Shown here piece after piece: positions 1-7,045 of a stretch of DNA of 9,952 nt. The stretch spans positions 1 to 9,952 of the forward strand of contig JAISFT010000223.1 of NCBI GenBank assembly GCA_031263435.1, written 5' to 3'. The stretch comes from Treponema sp. Its GTDB lineage: Bacteria; Spirochaetota; Spirochaetia; Treponematales; Breznakiellaceae. A model generated the notes under the pieces. It saw only the letters and a list, made by a program, of their open reading frames with translations. It searched no databases and was not told the DNA's origin. The position numbers were made by a program, and so were the translations under genes. Within the stretch, counting starts at the first letter, position 1. Each line of letters starts with the position of its first letter.

Positions 1-21
1 TCCCGGCGGGAAACTCCCGAT

Positions 22-124
22 AAAACGCTTGTAGAGTCTGTCTCCGCTATCTGCGATCCGGTGTGGTGGGGGAGGGCCGGGGCATAGCCCCCAGGAAAAC
101 GCTTGTAGAGCCTGCCTCCGCTAT
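22..124 (+). repeat. 29-base direct repeat, two copies
   Basis: The two copies lie at 22-50 and 96-124 and differ at two positions, both T/C. Each starts AAAACGCTTGTAGAG and ends CTCCGCTAT, and the offset between copies is 74 bases. The second copy begins inside the left arm of the inverted repeat (last five bases of the arm) and fills the start of its loop. Bases 1-60 therefore look like a diverged neighbouring copy of the same repeat family. No coding role is visible. Confidence 0.75.
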
Positions 125-200
125 TTTCAATACGCTCCGGCAGGGAATTCCAAATGTTTTCCTGGGGGCTATGCCCCGGCCCTGGCACTCCCCCACCACA
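62..200. repeat. Long inverted repeat with 55-base loop
   Basis: The left arm (62-100) and right arm (156-200) are perfect reverse complements apart from a six-base bulge (GGCACT, 184-189) in the right arm, giving 39 paired bases around a loop at 101-155. Each arm contains its own small palindrome, GGGGC-ATA-GCCCC in the left arm. The loop holds a short inner stem, CCTGCC 111-116 against GGCAGG 139-144. Neither arm is followed by a T-run, so it does not look like a simple intrinsic terminator. It could be a palindromic extragenic or MITE-like repeat; I see no transposase and no clear target-site duplication. It lies downstream of mazG, where the hairpin could stabilise or end that transcript. 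Confidence 0.8.
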
Positions 201-351
201 ACAATCGTGGAAAGGATCCACAGCTTCTACAAAAATAGACGTGTTTCCCCGGCCCTGTCGACGGCTCTGCCGACACATTGGGGTGGGTCAAGTTCTGCCT
301 TTGCTGTGGGGAAGAAATTTGTGAAGGGTAACAAAATTGTGGATCAAGTTT

Positions 352-370
352 AGCCCCTAAGGGGGCTTTT
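352..370 (+). terminator. Short hairpin with T-run, plus strand
   Basis: AGCCCC (352-357), loop TAAG, GGGGCT (362-367), then T residues to 370. The T-run is on the plus strand only. Read on the minus strand the stem directly follows the mazG stop codon (369-371) but is followed by AAAC, so it would be a poor terminator for mazG. It could end a plus-strand transcript entering from the left, or serve as a 3' stability hairpin on the mazG message. The stem is only six pairs and the T-run is short. Confidence 0.45.
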
Positions 371-1193
371 ACGGAACTTTTTTGGCTTCTTCCCAGTACC
401 GGTCCATGGCGGCAAGGTTTTCCGGCTTCATGTCCCGGCCGCTTTCCTTCATCTTTTTTTCTACGTGCTTAAAGCGCCCCTCGAATTTGACATTGGTCCG
501 CTGCAGGGCCACCGAGGGATCTACCTTGAGGTAGCGGCACAGATTCACCACCGAAAAGAGCAGGTCCCCCAGTTCCCCTTCCAGGGCTTCCCTGCCGGCG
601 GCTTGCTGTTCCGCCTCCCTGGTTTCTTCCAGTTCTTCCCGGACCTTGGCGATTACCCCTTCCAGGTCCGGCCAGTCAAACCCGGCCTTGGCGGCCTTTT
701 TCTGCATCTTAAAGGCCCGGTCCAGGGGCGGGAGTCCCCGGGAAACCTGGTCCAGAATGCTATCTTTGGGTTTTCGGCCCTCCTGTTCCACCTTGATCCG
801 CGCCCAGTTTTCCAGGACCTCCGCGGAGTTCTGTACTTTAAGCTCCCCGAACACATGGGGGTGGCGGCGGATAAGCTTTTCCGCTATGCCGTTCAGGGTC
901 TCCGCTACGCTAAAGGTCTCCTCCTGTTGGTGCATGTAGGCAAGCATGGTTACCAAAAGGTACAGATCCCCCAGTTCTTCCCTGACATGGGCGGGGTTTT
1001 TCTCGTCAATGGCCTCCACACATTCGTAGGTTTCCTCGATAAGGTCCCCCCGCAGGCTCAGGGGGCTCTGTTCCCGGTCCCAGGGACAGCCGCCGGGGCC
1101 GCGAAGCCGGACGATGACATCGTAGAGGCCGCGGAACGCCTCCGAAGCGAGTTTGGCGGCTCCGTCGTCCCGGCTGTTTGAATCCCCGCTCAT
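369..1193 (-). CDS. mazG: MazG nucleoside triphosphate pyrophosphohydrolase
   Basis: MazG hydrolyses nucleoside triphosphates to monophosphates and pyrophosphate in the cytoplasm, a house-cleaning role that in E. coli also affects ppGpp levels under starvation. The 274 residues are close to the E. coli length (263). Two MazG folds are visible. The first has GCPWD (35-39), the metal-binding EETYE (53-57) and EELGDL (72-77), then HPHVFG (111-116). The second has GFDW (171-174), REELEE (185-190) and EGELGDLLF (205-213), followed by the conserved N217. Both glutamate-rich motifs are intact, so it should be active. The ATG overlaps the upstream stop as ATGA (1190-1193), and no strong Shine-Dalgarno is seen, which points to translational coupling with the preceding gene. 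It is the last gene of its operon. Confidence 0.96.
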   Translation of the reverse strand: MSGDSNSRDDGAAKLASEAFRGLYDVIVRLRGPGGCPWDREQSPLSLRGDLIEETYECVEAIDEKNPAHVREELGDLYLLVTMLAYMHQQEETFSVAETLNGIAEKLIRRHPHVFGELKVQNSAEVLENWARIKVEQEGRKPKDSILDQVSRGLPPLDRAFKMQKKAAKAGFDWPDLEGVIAKVREELEETREAEQQAAGREALEGELGDLLFSVVNLCRYLKVDPSVALQRTNVKFEGRFKHVEKKMKESGRDMKPENLAAMDRYWEEAKKVP

Positions 1194-2725
1194 GATTCGA
1201 CAGGCCGGACTGCCAGGGTTATAAGCTGGACAAAGTAGTTGATTTTTTTGTAGGCATCCAGGATCCGGGGGGCCAGGGGAGTCTTGGAATAGCCGTCCAG
1301 TTCCTTCCAGTTGATGATTATATCGTTCTGCTTTTTCGGCATATCGTCCGAAAGGTTCTTCATGTACTTACCCACCGTGATGATATGTCCCGCTGCGGTT
1401 TTGACAATCTCCAGGGCCTCCTCGTCGATGGCATTGACGATGCTGGCGATATACCTAATCTGGGTCCGGTCCCGGTCCACCCGAAGCAGGGCGCCCCGGA
1501 GCCGGGGGCCGTTGCTGCCCTTGTCCGAAAGGCTTTCATCAATCTCCGAAATGGCAGGAAGCACGTCCAGGGCTCCATGAAACCCTTCCGACATTTGCAG
1601 GGAGCCGGTATTGCTGGTCCACTGGCCCCGAATCAACACAATGTCGCAAATCTCCTGTATTTCCCTGGAAAAGAAGTCCTGCAAAAAGGCGGTCAGATAG
1701 TTCAGGGCGCCGGCGTAGCTAAAGCCCTCCAGCCCCTTTTCCGTATAGGCTTCGTTGAGCCGCTCGGTGTAGTGGCTAAGCCGGGTGGTGTCTATCTCCC
1801 CGAATATCGCCCGCAGGAGTATTTCCATCTGGGCGTTTCGCTGGCTTTCCGCAATGGCGTTGATCCGTTTCCGCACGTCCTCCTGTTTTTCTTCCAGCCA
1901 GGCGGTACTGAGCCGGACGGAAGGGTTCTGCAGCTTGCCCTCCCATATCAGGTTCTTGGTACTGTGCCTCATGATATGTTCGATTATATGCGAGTGCCTA
2001 AGCTCGTTCAGGTTTGCCAGCAGTTTTACCCACTGTTCGTAGGGAATGCTGTCGGTCCCCGCCTTGACGCTCCGCAGGACCGAAAAGGCGGTTTTCCAGT
2101 CGTCCTGGGGGTTTAGGGAGGCAATGACGGTGTAGAAGCCTTCCAAATCCCCCGTCAACAGATCCGCCCTGACTGCGGCAAATTTGAGGGGTGTGGTAAA
2201 GATACCCTCCAGCATGGCGGAATCGAATTTTTTGAGGCATCCCACGTAGTCAAATTCGATAAACCGGGAAAAAACGGTGATCAGGTTATAGCACTTGTCC
2301 GCGGCGCTTACCCGGTCCTCGTTAAAGGCCCCGGTAAGGGACTGGTAATCCTCCTCAAGCTGTTTGGCCAGTTCGGCGGGATTCGTGGTCTTTGTCCGTT
2401 CCTCAATGGCTTCCTGGGTAAGCTTCCGGGCGGTTTCCAGGGCCTGGGGGGGCATAAAATACTCGATAACGGAGCGTTTAAGCTGCCCCGATGCTTCCAC
2501 GTCCTTTATAAAGACCTGGGCGGGGTAGATGGTCTTGTAGATGATATAGAGGTACTGGGCAAAGGAGGGGTCCAGTTCCTCAGTCTTAACCCGGTAAAAT
2601 TTGGCGTATTTATTTTGGGCAAGCTCCCGAAGCGTCTGCTTGATCAGCACATCCTTGTCGGAAAGCGGTTCATCCTCCTTTCCAAGAAGCGAGAATACCT
2701 TATTGATTATCTTGTTATCCGGCAT
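1190..2725 (-). CDS. DUF5312-like treponemal protein of unknown function
   Basis: A 511-residue, mainly helical, charged protein with no signal peptide or membrane segment, so probably cytoplasmic. I recognise no catalytic motif. Its length and overall character match my memory of the uncharacterised Treponema family DUF5312; that assignment is from memory and unverified. The N-terminus (MPDNKIINKVFSLLG) and an aromatic stretch at about residues 55-72 (FAQYLYIIYKTIYP) are distinctive. The C-terminal third ends in a helical segment (KKINYFVQLITLAV). The ATG at 2725 is preceded by AAAGG five to ten bases upstream and a G5 tract. It is first in a two-gene operon and overlaps mazG by four bases, suggesting co-production with MazG. 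A functional link to nucleotide metabolism is only inferred from position. Confidence 0.85.
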   Translation of the reverse strand: MPDNKIINKVFSLLGKEDEPLSDKDVLIKQTLRELAQNKYAKFYRVKTEELDPSFAQYLYIIYKTIYPAQVFIKDVEASGQLKRSVIEYFMPPQALETARKLTQEAIEERTKTTNPAELAKQLEEDYQSLTGAFNEDRVSAADKCYNLITVFSRFIEFDYVGCLKKFDSAMLEGIFTTPLKFAAVRADLLTGDLEGFYTVIASLNPQDDWKTAFSVLRSVKAGTDSIPYEQWVKLLANLNELRHSHIIEHIMRHSTKNLIWEGKLQNPSVRLSTAWLEEKQEDVRKRINAIAESQRNAQMEILLRAIFGEIDTTRLSHYTERLNEAYTEKGLEGFSYAGALNYLTAFLQDFFSREIQEICDIVLIRGQWTSNTGSLQMSEGFHGALDVLPAISEIDESLSDKGSNGPRLRGALLRVDRDRTQIRYIASIVNAIDEEALEIVKTAAGHIITVGKYMKNLSDDMPKKQNDIIINWKELDGYSKTPLAPRILDAYKKINYFVQLITLAVRPVES

Positions 2726-2756
2726 TTACCTTTCCCCCAGCCTGTTTATACTATAT

Positions 2757-2784
2757 ATTATCTCCTAAATTACGATTCGATCAA
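2757..2784 (-). promoter_or_regulatory. Candidate sigma-70-type promoter for DUF5312-mazG
   Basis: On the minus strand TTGATC (2784-2779) and GATAAT (2762-2757) are separated by 16 bases. They match the TTGACA and TATAAT consensus at four and five of six positions. They sit 32 bases upstream of the ATG at 2725, in an AT-rich patch within the 99-base divergent spacer. The same patch (TATACT at 2747-2752) could serve the plus-strand gene, but no matching -35 was found for it. Confidence 0.4.
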
Positions 2785-2811
2785 CCAAGGTGGAGAATCC
2801 TGGGAGACTCC

Positions 2812-2817
2812 GGGGAG
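2812..2817 (+). promoter_or_regulatory. Ribosome binding site fixing the membrane-protein start
   Basis: GGGGAG lies seven bases before the ATG at 2825. It decides the start: the open frame extends upstream to 2615, but that extension would overlap the divergent gene and its promoter, and would place 70 non-hydrophobic residues before the first membrane helix. Confidence 0.6.
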
Positions 2818-2824
2818 AAAGTCT

Positions 2825-3547
2825 ATGTTGAAAAGTACACGGGACAATATTTTCATTGTTGTCCGTATTGCCCTTCTGGTATCGGTTGCGCTGAACATTG
2901 CCCTGATACTCGTAGAATTACTGGGTAATTTCCACCCCGACCGGATGGAAAAAATCGAAATTATCACCGGCAGCGTTGAATCCGTGTTCTGGGCCCTGAT
3001 TACCTTCGCCCTCAGCTTTGGTTCGACCCTTATCGAAAAACGTAAAAAAATCGACATTCCCGATATTCTTGAAGTTATCATTCTGATTTTTATTTACGCG
3101 GGAATCTTTTTAAGCGCCCAGTTTAAGCTGTACTACAGGTTTTTCTGGTGGGATGACCTGCTCCATACCCTGTCGGGGATTATTATGGGTTTTATCGGAT
3201 TTATTGTCATATATAAGATCAATTACCGGTACAGCATGGATATTAGTCCCCTGCTGGTGGCCCTGTTTTCCTTTACCTTTGCCGTTACCCTGGGGGTCTT
3301 CTGGGAGATACTGGAATTTACCTGCGATGCCCTCATCGGCAGTGCCAATCAAAAATGGGATCTGAGCGATACGGCAATACTGATGGGAAAGCCCTACCAG
3401 GGAAGCGGCCTGCGGGATACCATGTCGGACCTGATCCTGGACTGTATCGGGGCCCTGGTTACTTCCCTTATCACCTACTACATGTACAAAAACGAGGAGA
3501 AAAAGGAAAAAGCCCTGGAAGAGATGGGGAAGATGATAAAAGACTAA
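2825..3547 (+). CDS. Six-helix membrane protein, distant YjdF/DUF2238-like
   Basis: A 240-residue polytopic inner-membrane protein. Hydrophobic segments lie at about 11-33, 52-70, 80-99, 112-130, 140-165 and 202-220, and the tail (222-240) is highly charged, Lys/Glu-rich. Polar residues recur next to or in the helices: WWDDLLHTLSG (108-118), FWEILEF (159-165) and RDTMSDLILDCIGA (197-210). The D-LLH-SG / WE--EF / D-M--D---GA pattern resembles YjdF (DUF2238) family proteins, whose function is unknown; the buried Asp, His and Glu residues could bind metal or carry protons, which is inference. It is transcribed alone, divergently from the DUF5312-mazG operon. Its TAA stop overlaps the stop of the convergent TolC-like gene, so no private terminator fits between them. 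Confidence 0.85.
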   Translation: MLKSTRDNIFIVVRIALLVSVALNIALILVELLGNFHPDRMEKIEIITGSVESVFWALITFALSFGSTLIEKRKKIDIPDILEVIILIFIYAGIFLSAQFKLYYRFFWWDDLLHTLSGIIMGFIGFIVIYKINYRYSMDISPLLVALFSFTFAVTLGVFWEILEFTCDALIGSANQKWDLSDTAILMGKPYQGSGLRDTMSDLILDCIGALVTSLITYYMYKNEEKKEKALEEMGKMIKD

Positions 3548-4917
3548 CCCTCATCGCCCAACAGGCTGAAGAGTTCCGTTTCGCCAAAGGCGCCCAGGCT
3601 TTTTAGGGCGGAAAGACTGCGGAGAAACGCAAATTCCGCCCGGGTCTTCTGGGTTTCGCCGGACAGGGAGCGGGAAGCGGCGTCAAGGAAGCTTGCCATA
3701 GACGTGCTTGAAAGGCGGAAGAGTTCCTGCTGCTGCTCCAGAAGCAGGGCCGAATATTCGGCCTGACGCCGGTTTGCGATAAGGGTCAGCGCGTTTCCGG
3801 CCAGCGTAAAAAGCCGGGACTGCAGATCGATGTCGAAGGCCGCCAGGGTGTCCTCGTAGTCGATACGGGAACTCTCCAGGGAATTTTTCTGCCGCCGCTC
3901 GTTGTTTGCGATGGTCCAGTAATCCAGGGGAATCCTGCCGCTCAGGGTAACTGAGGCGCCGTAGGAAAAAGGATCGATGGACGACTGGGCGGTAAAATCA
4001 TACTTAAGATTCAGGGAGGCGGAAAAGTCCAGGGTGGGGTAGAAACTGCCCCGTGCCAGGGCATAGCTGTTTTCCGCCCGCATCAGGTTAATGTATGCGG
4101 ATTTGAGCGAAGGACTGTGGGAGGTAAGGCTTTCTTTCAGCCTGAGAAAGCGGTCCGAAATATCCTCCGCGGTCCACAGGGATATTTTATTGAGCAGTTC
4201 TTCGTAGCTCCCAAAATCCAGGGGGGCAAGATCGGCGGTTTCGTTGTTTCCGATAAGCTGCCCAAGCTTGTGCCGGGCCAGGGAAAGGCTGGTCAGCGCG
4301 GCGGCCAGGGAGCTGTCCGCTGCGGACTTGTTTGAAAGGGCAAGAAAATAATCGCTGGGGGAAAGAATGCCGCCGGTCTGCCGTATTTCCGCGGTTTCCA
4401 GAGCCAGGGAGCTGATCTCCACCTGCAGTTCCGCGGTCCGTATGGCGGCCTCCGCTTCCAGGCAGCTAAAATACTGGTTGTCCGCTTCCTCCAGCACGGC
4501 AAAAAGCCGCGCCTGGGTATCGGCATCCAGAAGCGATTCATCGAGAGTCAGGTTTGCCCTGTCGATCTTTGATTTTCCGCCGTCAAAGAGGCTGATGTTT
4601 TCCGTGATCGAAAACCCGGCGGTGGCGTTCAGCCTTTCTGCGGCGCTGAGCAGGGCAGGGCCGCTTTCCAGCAGGGGATAGGACGCGGAAGCGGAGGCGC
4701 TGAGGGACGGGATATACTTAAAGTAATAGGCCATCTTTGCCAGGGCCTGGTTTTGCTTTGATCCTTCAAGTTTTTTCAGGGCCGGGGAGGCGGCCACCGC
4801 CGCCCGGCGGACCTGTTCCAGGGTCAACTCGGCGGAAAATGCCGCCGGTGAAAATGCCGCGGCGGAAACCAGGAACAATAATACTGCGGTCTTTCGGACT
4901 CCGCTGTGATTTTTCAT
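3544..4917 (-). CDS. TolC-like outer membrane efflux protein
   Basis: This is the outer-membrane channel partner of the exporter encoded just upstream. The 457-residue protein starts with a signal peptide (positive MKNHSGVRK, hydrophobic AVLLFLVSAAAF, likely cleavage near residues 26-29, before ELTLEQV). The mature part shows the two-fold OEP architecture: LTLEQVRRAAVAASPALK at 31-48, a beta segment around SLSASASASYP (71-81), FDGGKSKID (111-119), long helices, then the repeat of the pattern with YPTLDFSASLNLKYDF (293-308) and a second long helical region (340-440). Length is typical of TolC-family proteins. GGAGG at 4922-4926 lies four bases before the ATG. It follows the permease gene after 38 bases, so it is the last gene of the export operon. 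There is no lipobox, unlike some channel homologues. Confidence 0.93.
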   Translation of the reverse strand: MKNHSGVRKTAVLLFLVSAAAFSPAAFSAELTLEQVRRAAVAASPALKKLEGSKQNQALAKMAYYFKYIPSLSASASASYPLLESGPALLSAAERLNATAGFSITENISLFDGGKSKIDRANLTLDESLLDADTQARLFAVLEEADNQYFSCLEAEAAIRTAELQVEISSLALETAEIRQTGGILSPSDYFLALSNKSAADSSLAAALTSLSLARHKLGQLIGNNETADLAPLDFGSYEELLNKISLWTAEDISDRFLRLKESLTSHSPSLKSAYINLMRAENSYALARGSFYPTLDFSASLNLKYDFTAQSSIDPFSYGASVTLSGRIPLDYWTIANNERRQKNSLESSRIDYEDTLAAFDIDLQSRLFTLAGNALTLIANRRQAEYSALLLEQQQELFRLSSTSMASFLDAASRSLSGETQKTRAEFAFLRSLSALKSLGAFGETELFSLLGDEG

Positions 4918-4955
4918 ACTGCCTCCGTCTGTACTGTGTTTATTCTGTACCCTGT

Positions 4956-6179
4956 TTATTCGTAGCGCAGCGCTTCGATGGGATACAGGCGGGCCGCCTT
5001 TTTTGCGGGGTAGTAGCCGAACACGGCCCCCACAAACAGCGAAAACAGCGCCGCCATAAGGACGATAACGGCCGAGATTGCCGTTGGAATGTTGAATACC
5101 GCAAGAATCCTGCAGGCGATGTACGACAGGGTAATTCCGATCATCCCCCCGGCGATGCTGAGGATGCAGGCTTCCACAAGAAACTGAAACAGAATATCCT
5201 GCTTCCGTGCCCCCACCGCCATGCGTATGCCGATTTCCCGTGTGCGTTCCGTTACCGAAACAAGCATAATATTCATGATGCCGATGCCCCCCACCAGGAG
5301 GGATACCCCCGCAATGGCCGCCAGCAGGACGGTCAGGTTACGGGATGTTTCACCGGCCATTTCTATAAGGCTGGTGCTGTTCATGATGCCGAAATCGGAT
5401 ACGGCGCTTTCGGAAAGCTTGTGCGATTCCCGCATGATCGCCTCCACCTCCCGCTCGGCGGCGTCCATATACCGCTTGTCTACCACACTCAGCACAATGG
5501 AGGACAGATTCGAAGAAGGGGCCAGGCGGGTAAGAAAGGTACGGTAGGGGATCAGCACCATGTCGTCGGCATCCTGCATGCCCATACTGTTACCGCTGGC
5601 CTCAAGGACCCCCACGACGATCCAGGGCCCGTCCCCCAGGCGCATAGTCTGTCCCAGGGCCTGCCCGGCGCTGCCGAACAGGGATACGGCGGTTTCCGAT
5701 CCCAGCACCGCGACCCGCTGCCGCTCAATGTTTTCTTCTTCCCCGAACATCGTCCCCTGATCGATTTTCCAGTTTCGTATAAGCAGGTAGGAATCTTCTA
5801 CCCCCATCACCGTTATGGAGGCGCTGCCCTCCGTGCCAACACAGGTAAAACTCCGCTGTACCAGGGCGGAGACCGCGGCGGCAAAGGAATTTTCCGCCAC
5901 AATCTTGTCCCGGTCCGCGGTGGTGATTCGGGGCATGCGGGGGAAACCGGTATTGCCGCCCCCGCCCCTGAAGATCATCCGCTGGGGCTGGATCTGCAGC
6001 AGATTGGTCCCCATAGAGGAGATCCGGGCCTCTATTTCATTTTGGGCCCCCTGCCCGATGGCGGTCATGACTACCACGGATGCTACACCGATGATGATGC
6101 CCAGGGAGGTAAGGAGGCTGCGCATCTTGTTTCGCAGAATGGAGCGGGTACAGTTTTGCAGCAGGTACAGGATTCTCAT
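4956..6179 (-). CDS. MacB-type ABC transporter permease
   Basis: The inner-membrane subunit of the exporter, 407 residues. It has one N-terminal membrane helix (about 21-42), a large periplasmic MacB-type domain (about 45-280) that would contact the adaptor, then three helices (about 283-308, 330-355, 366-388) forming the FtsX-like domain. Family hallmarks are NKMRSLLTSLGIIIGVASVV (17-36), GIGIMNIMLVSVTERTREI (298-316), GIRMAVGAR (317-325) and the terminal PAKKAARLYPIEALRYE (391-407). A Gly run (RGGGGN, 71-76) sits near the start of the periplasmic domain. MacB-type permeases do not pump through a central membrane channel; they drive periplasmic substrate into TolC by mechanical movement. The start overlaps the ATPase stop as ATGA (6176-6179), behind a strong purine-rich GGAGGGGGAGG. 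Confidence 0.95.
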   Translation of the reverse strand: MRILYLLQNCTRSILRNKMRSLLTSLGIIIGVASVVVMTAIGQGAQNEIEARISSMGTNLLQIQPQRMIFRGGGGNTGFPRMPRITTADRDKIVAENSFAAAVSALVQRSFTCVGTEGSASITVMGVEDSYLLIRNWKIDQGTMFGEEENIERQRVAVLGSETAVSLFGSAGQALGQTMRLGDGPWIVVGVLEASGNSMGMQDADDMVLIPYRTFLTRLAPSSNLSSIVLSVVDKRYMDAAEREVEAIMRESHKLSESAVSDFGIMNSTSLIEMAGETSRNLTVLLAAIAGVSLLVGGIGIMNIMLVSVTERTREIGIRMAVGARKQDILFQFLVEACILSIAGGMIGITLSYIACRILAVFNIPTAISAVIVLMAALFSLFVGAVFGYYPAKKAARLYPIEALRYE

Positions 6180-7045
6180 GCCTCCCCCTCCGCATTGCCG
6201 CCTTCCATGCCGTAATTTTCTGCACCGTAGAGAGCTGTACCGTAGAGAGCTGTACCGTAGAGCTTCGCTGCGCGGGCGGTTTGCCGGTCTTCCACAATAC
6301 GGCCGTCCTTAAGGCTGATGATCCGTTTCGTTTTTTCCCCCACATCGGTTTCGTGGGTTACCAGGAGAATGGTTTTTCCCCCGTCGTTGAGCCTGCGGAA
6401 AAGTTCCATTATTTCCTGAGTCATGGAACTGTCCAGATTCCCCGTCGGTTCATCGGCAAGAATAAAGGCCGGGTCCGTAACGATGGCCCTGGCAATGGCT
6501 ACCCGCTGCTGCTGGCCCCCGGACAGTTGATTGGGTTTGTGAAAAAGCCTGCCGGCCAGACCCACTGCCACCAGGGCCGCCTCCGCCTTTTCGCGCATCT
6601 GGGCGCGCCGGAGTTTCCCCTGCCGCCGGTAGAGGAGGGGCAGTTCAACATTTTCAATGGCGCTGGTACGGGGCAGCAGGTTGAAGGACTGGAATACAAA
6701 ACCGATTTTGTTGTTCCGAATCTCCGCGAAGGCCCCCGCGTTTGATTGGGTTATTTCCACCCCGTCCAGGATGTAGCTTCCGGTGCTGGGCGCGTCCAGG
6801 CAGCCCAGAATGTTCATCAAGGTCGATTTGCCGGAACCCGAAGGACCCATGATGGCGATAAATTCCCCCGCCTCTGCGGAAAGGTCAACCCCCCGCAGCG
6901 CGTGTACCGTGTAACCTTCCTGCTGGCGGCGGCCGGAGGTTTTTTTAATATCCTCCGTCCGGTAGCTCCGTGTTACCCCCGATAGTGTTATTACCGGCTC
7001 GCCGGGGAACTGCCCCTCCGCCTTTCCGGGGAACTGTGTCGTCAT
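6176..7045 (-). CDS. MacB-type ABC transporter ATP-binding protein
   Basis: The ATPase that powers the exporter, 289 residues. Walker [10 protein letters not shown] is at 67-75, the Q-loop glutamine at 119 in FQSFNLLPR, signature LSGGQQQR at 174-181, Walker B FILADEP at 194-200 with catalytic E199, D-loop GNLD 202-205 and the switch His at 231 (VTHE). All are intact. The LolD/MacB-like features include FQSFNLLP and the [10 protein letters not shown] stretch. It is longer than the usual 220-230 residues: an N-terminal extension with a duplicated QFPG, about a dozen extra residues before the HALRGV strand, and a C-terminal tail built from TALYG repeats (separate entry). In E. coli the ATPase and permease are fused as MacB; here they are separate genes. 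ATG overlaps the adaptor stop (TAATG, 7043-7047), behind GAAAGGG. Confidence 0.95.
   Translation of the reverse strand: MTTQFPGKAEGQFPGEPVITLSGVTRSYRTEDIKKTSGRRQQEGYTVHALRGVDLSAEAGEFIAIMGPSGSGKSTLMNILGCLDAPSTGSYILDGVEITQSNAGAFAEIRNNKIGFVFQSFNLLPRTSAIENVELPLLYRRQGKLRRAQMREKAEAALVAVGLAGRLFHKPNQLSGGQQQRVAIARAIVTDPAFILADEPTGNLDSSMTQEIMELFRRLNDGGKTILLVTHETDVGEKTKRIISLKDGRIVEDRQTARAAKLYGTALYGTALYGAENYGMEGGNAEGEA
6224..6262. repeat. 15-base tandem repeat in ATPase C-terminus
   Basis: Two identical units ACCGTAGAGAGCTGT (6224-6238, 6239-6253) and nine bases of a third (6254-6262). The period is a multiple of three, so copy-number change would keep the frame. On the minus strand it encodes TALYG units, giving [19 protein letters not shown] at about residues 261-279, past the end of the conserved ABC domain. 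Such a short perfect array is prone to slippage. Confidence 0.85.

Larger units (their letters stand above)
1..368. other. Gene-free repeat-bearing region
   Basis: No protein-coding gene can be supported here. The left 200 bases are made of repeats (a 29-base direct repeat and a long inverted repeat, listed separately). Positions 201-350 show no RNA gene that I recognise; there is only a weak hairpin, TGTCG at 256-260 against CGACA at 271-275. A 96-codon plus-strand frame starting at 63 crosses both arms of the inverted repeat, lacks a recognisable domain and is probably fortuitous. Its stop (351-353) lies directly against the 352-370 hairpin, so a decayed plus-strand gene end cannot be excluded. 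Confidence 0.6.

Noticed and set aside
63..353. 96-codon plus-strand open frame
   Set aside because: Its first half is translated from the inverted repeat and its loop, no domain is recognisable and there is no convincing ribosome binding site. Only the possible 3' remnant is mentioned as a finding.
352..370. Terminator of mazG
   Set aside because: On the minus strand the hairpin is followed by AAAC rather than a U-run, so it does not meet intrinsic terminator criteria in that direction.
2615..2824. Upstream extension of the plus-strand membrane-protein frame
   Set aside because: It would overlap the start of the divergent gene and the promoter region. The ATG at 2825 has a good GGGGAG site and gives a normal N-terminus.
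4737..6215. 492-codon plus-strand open frame opposite the permease and TolC-like genes
   Set aside because: The translation is Pro/Gly/His-rich without domain features, as expected for the antisense of GC-rich coding DNA. The minus-strand genes beneath it are unambiguous.
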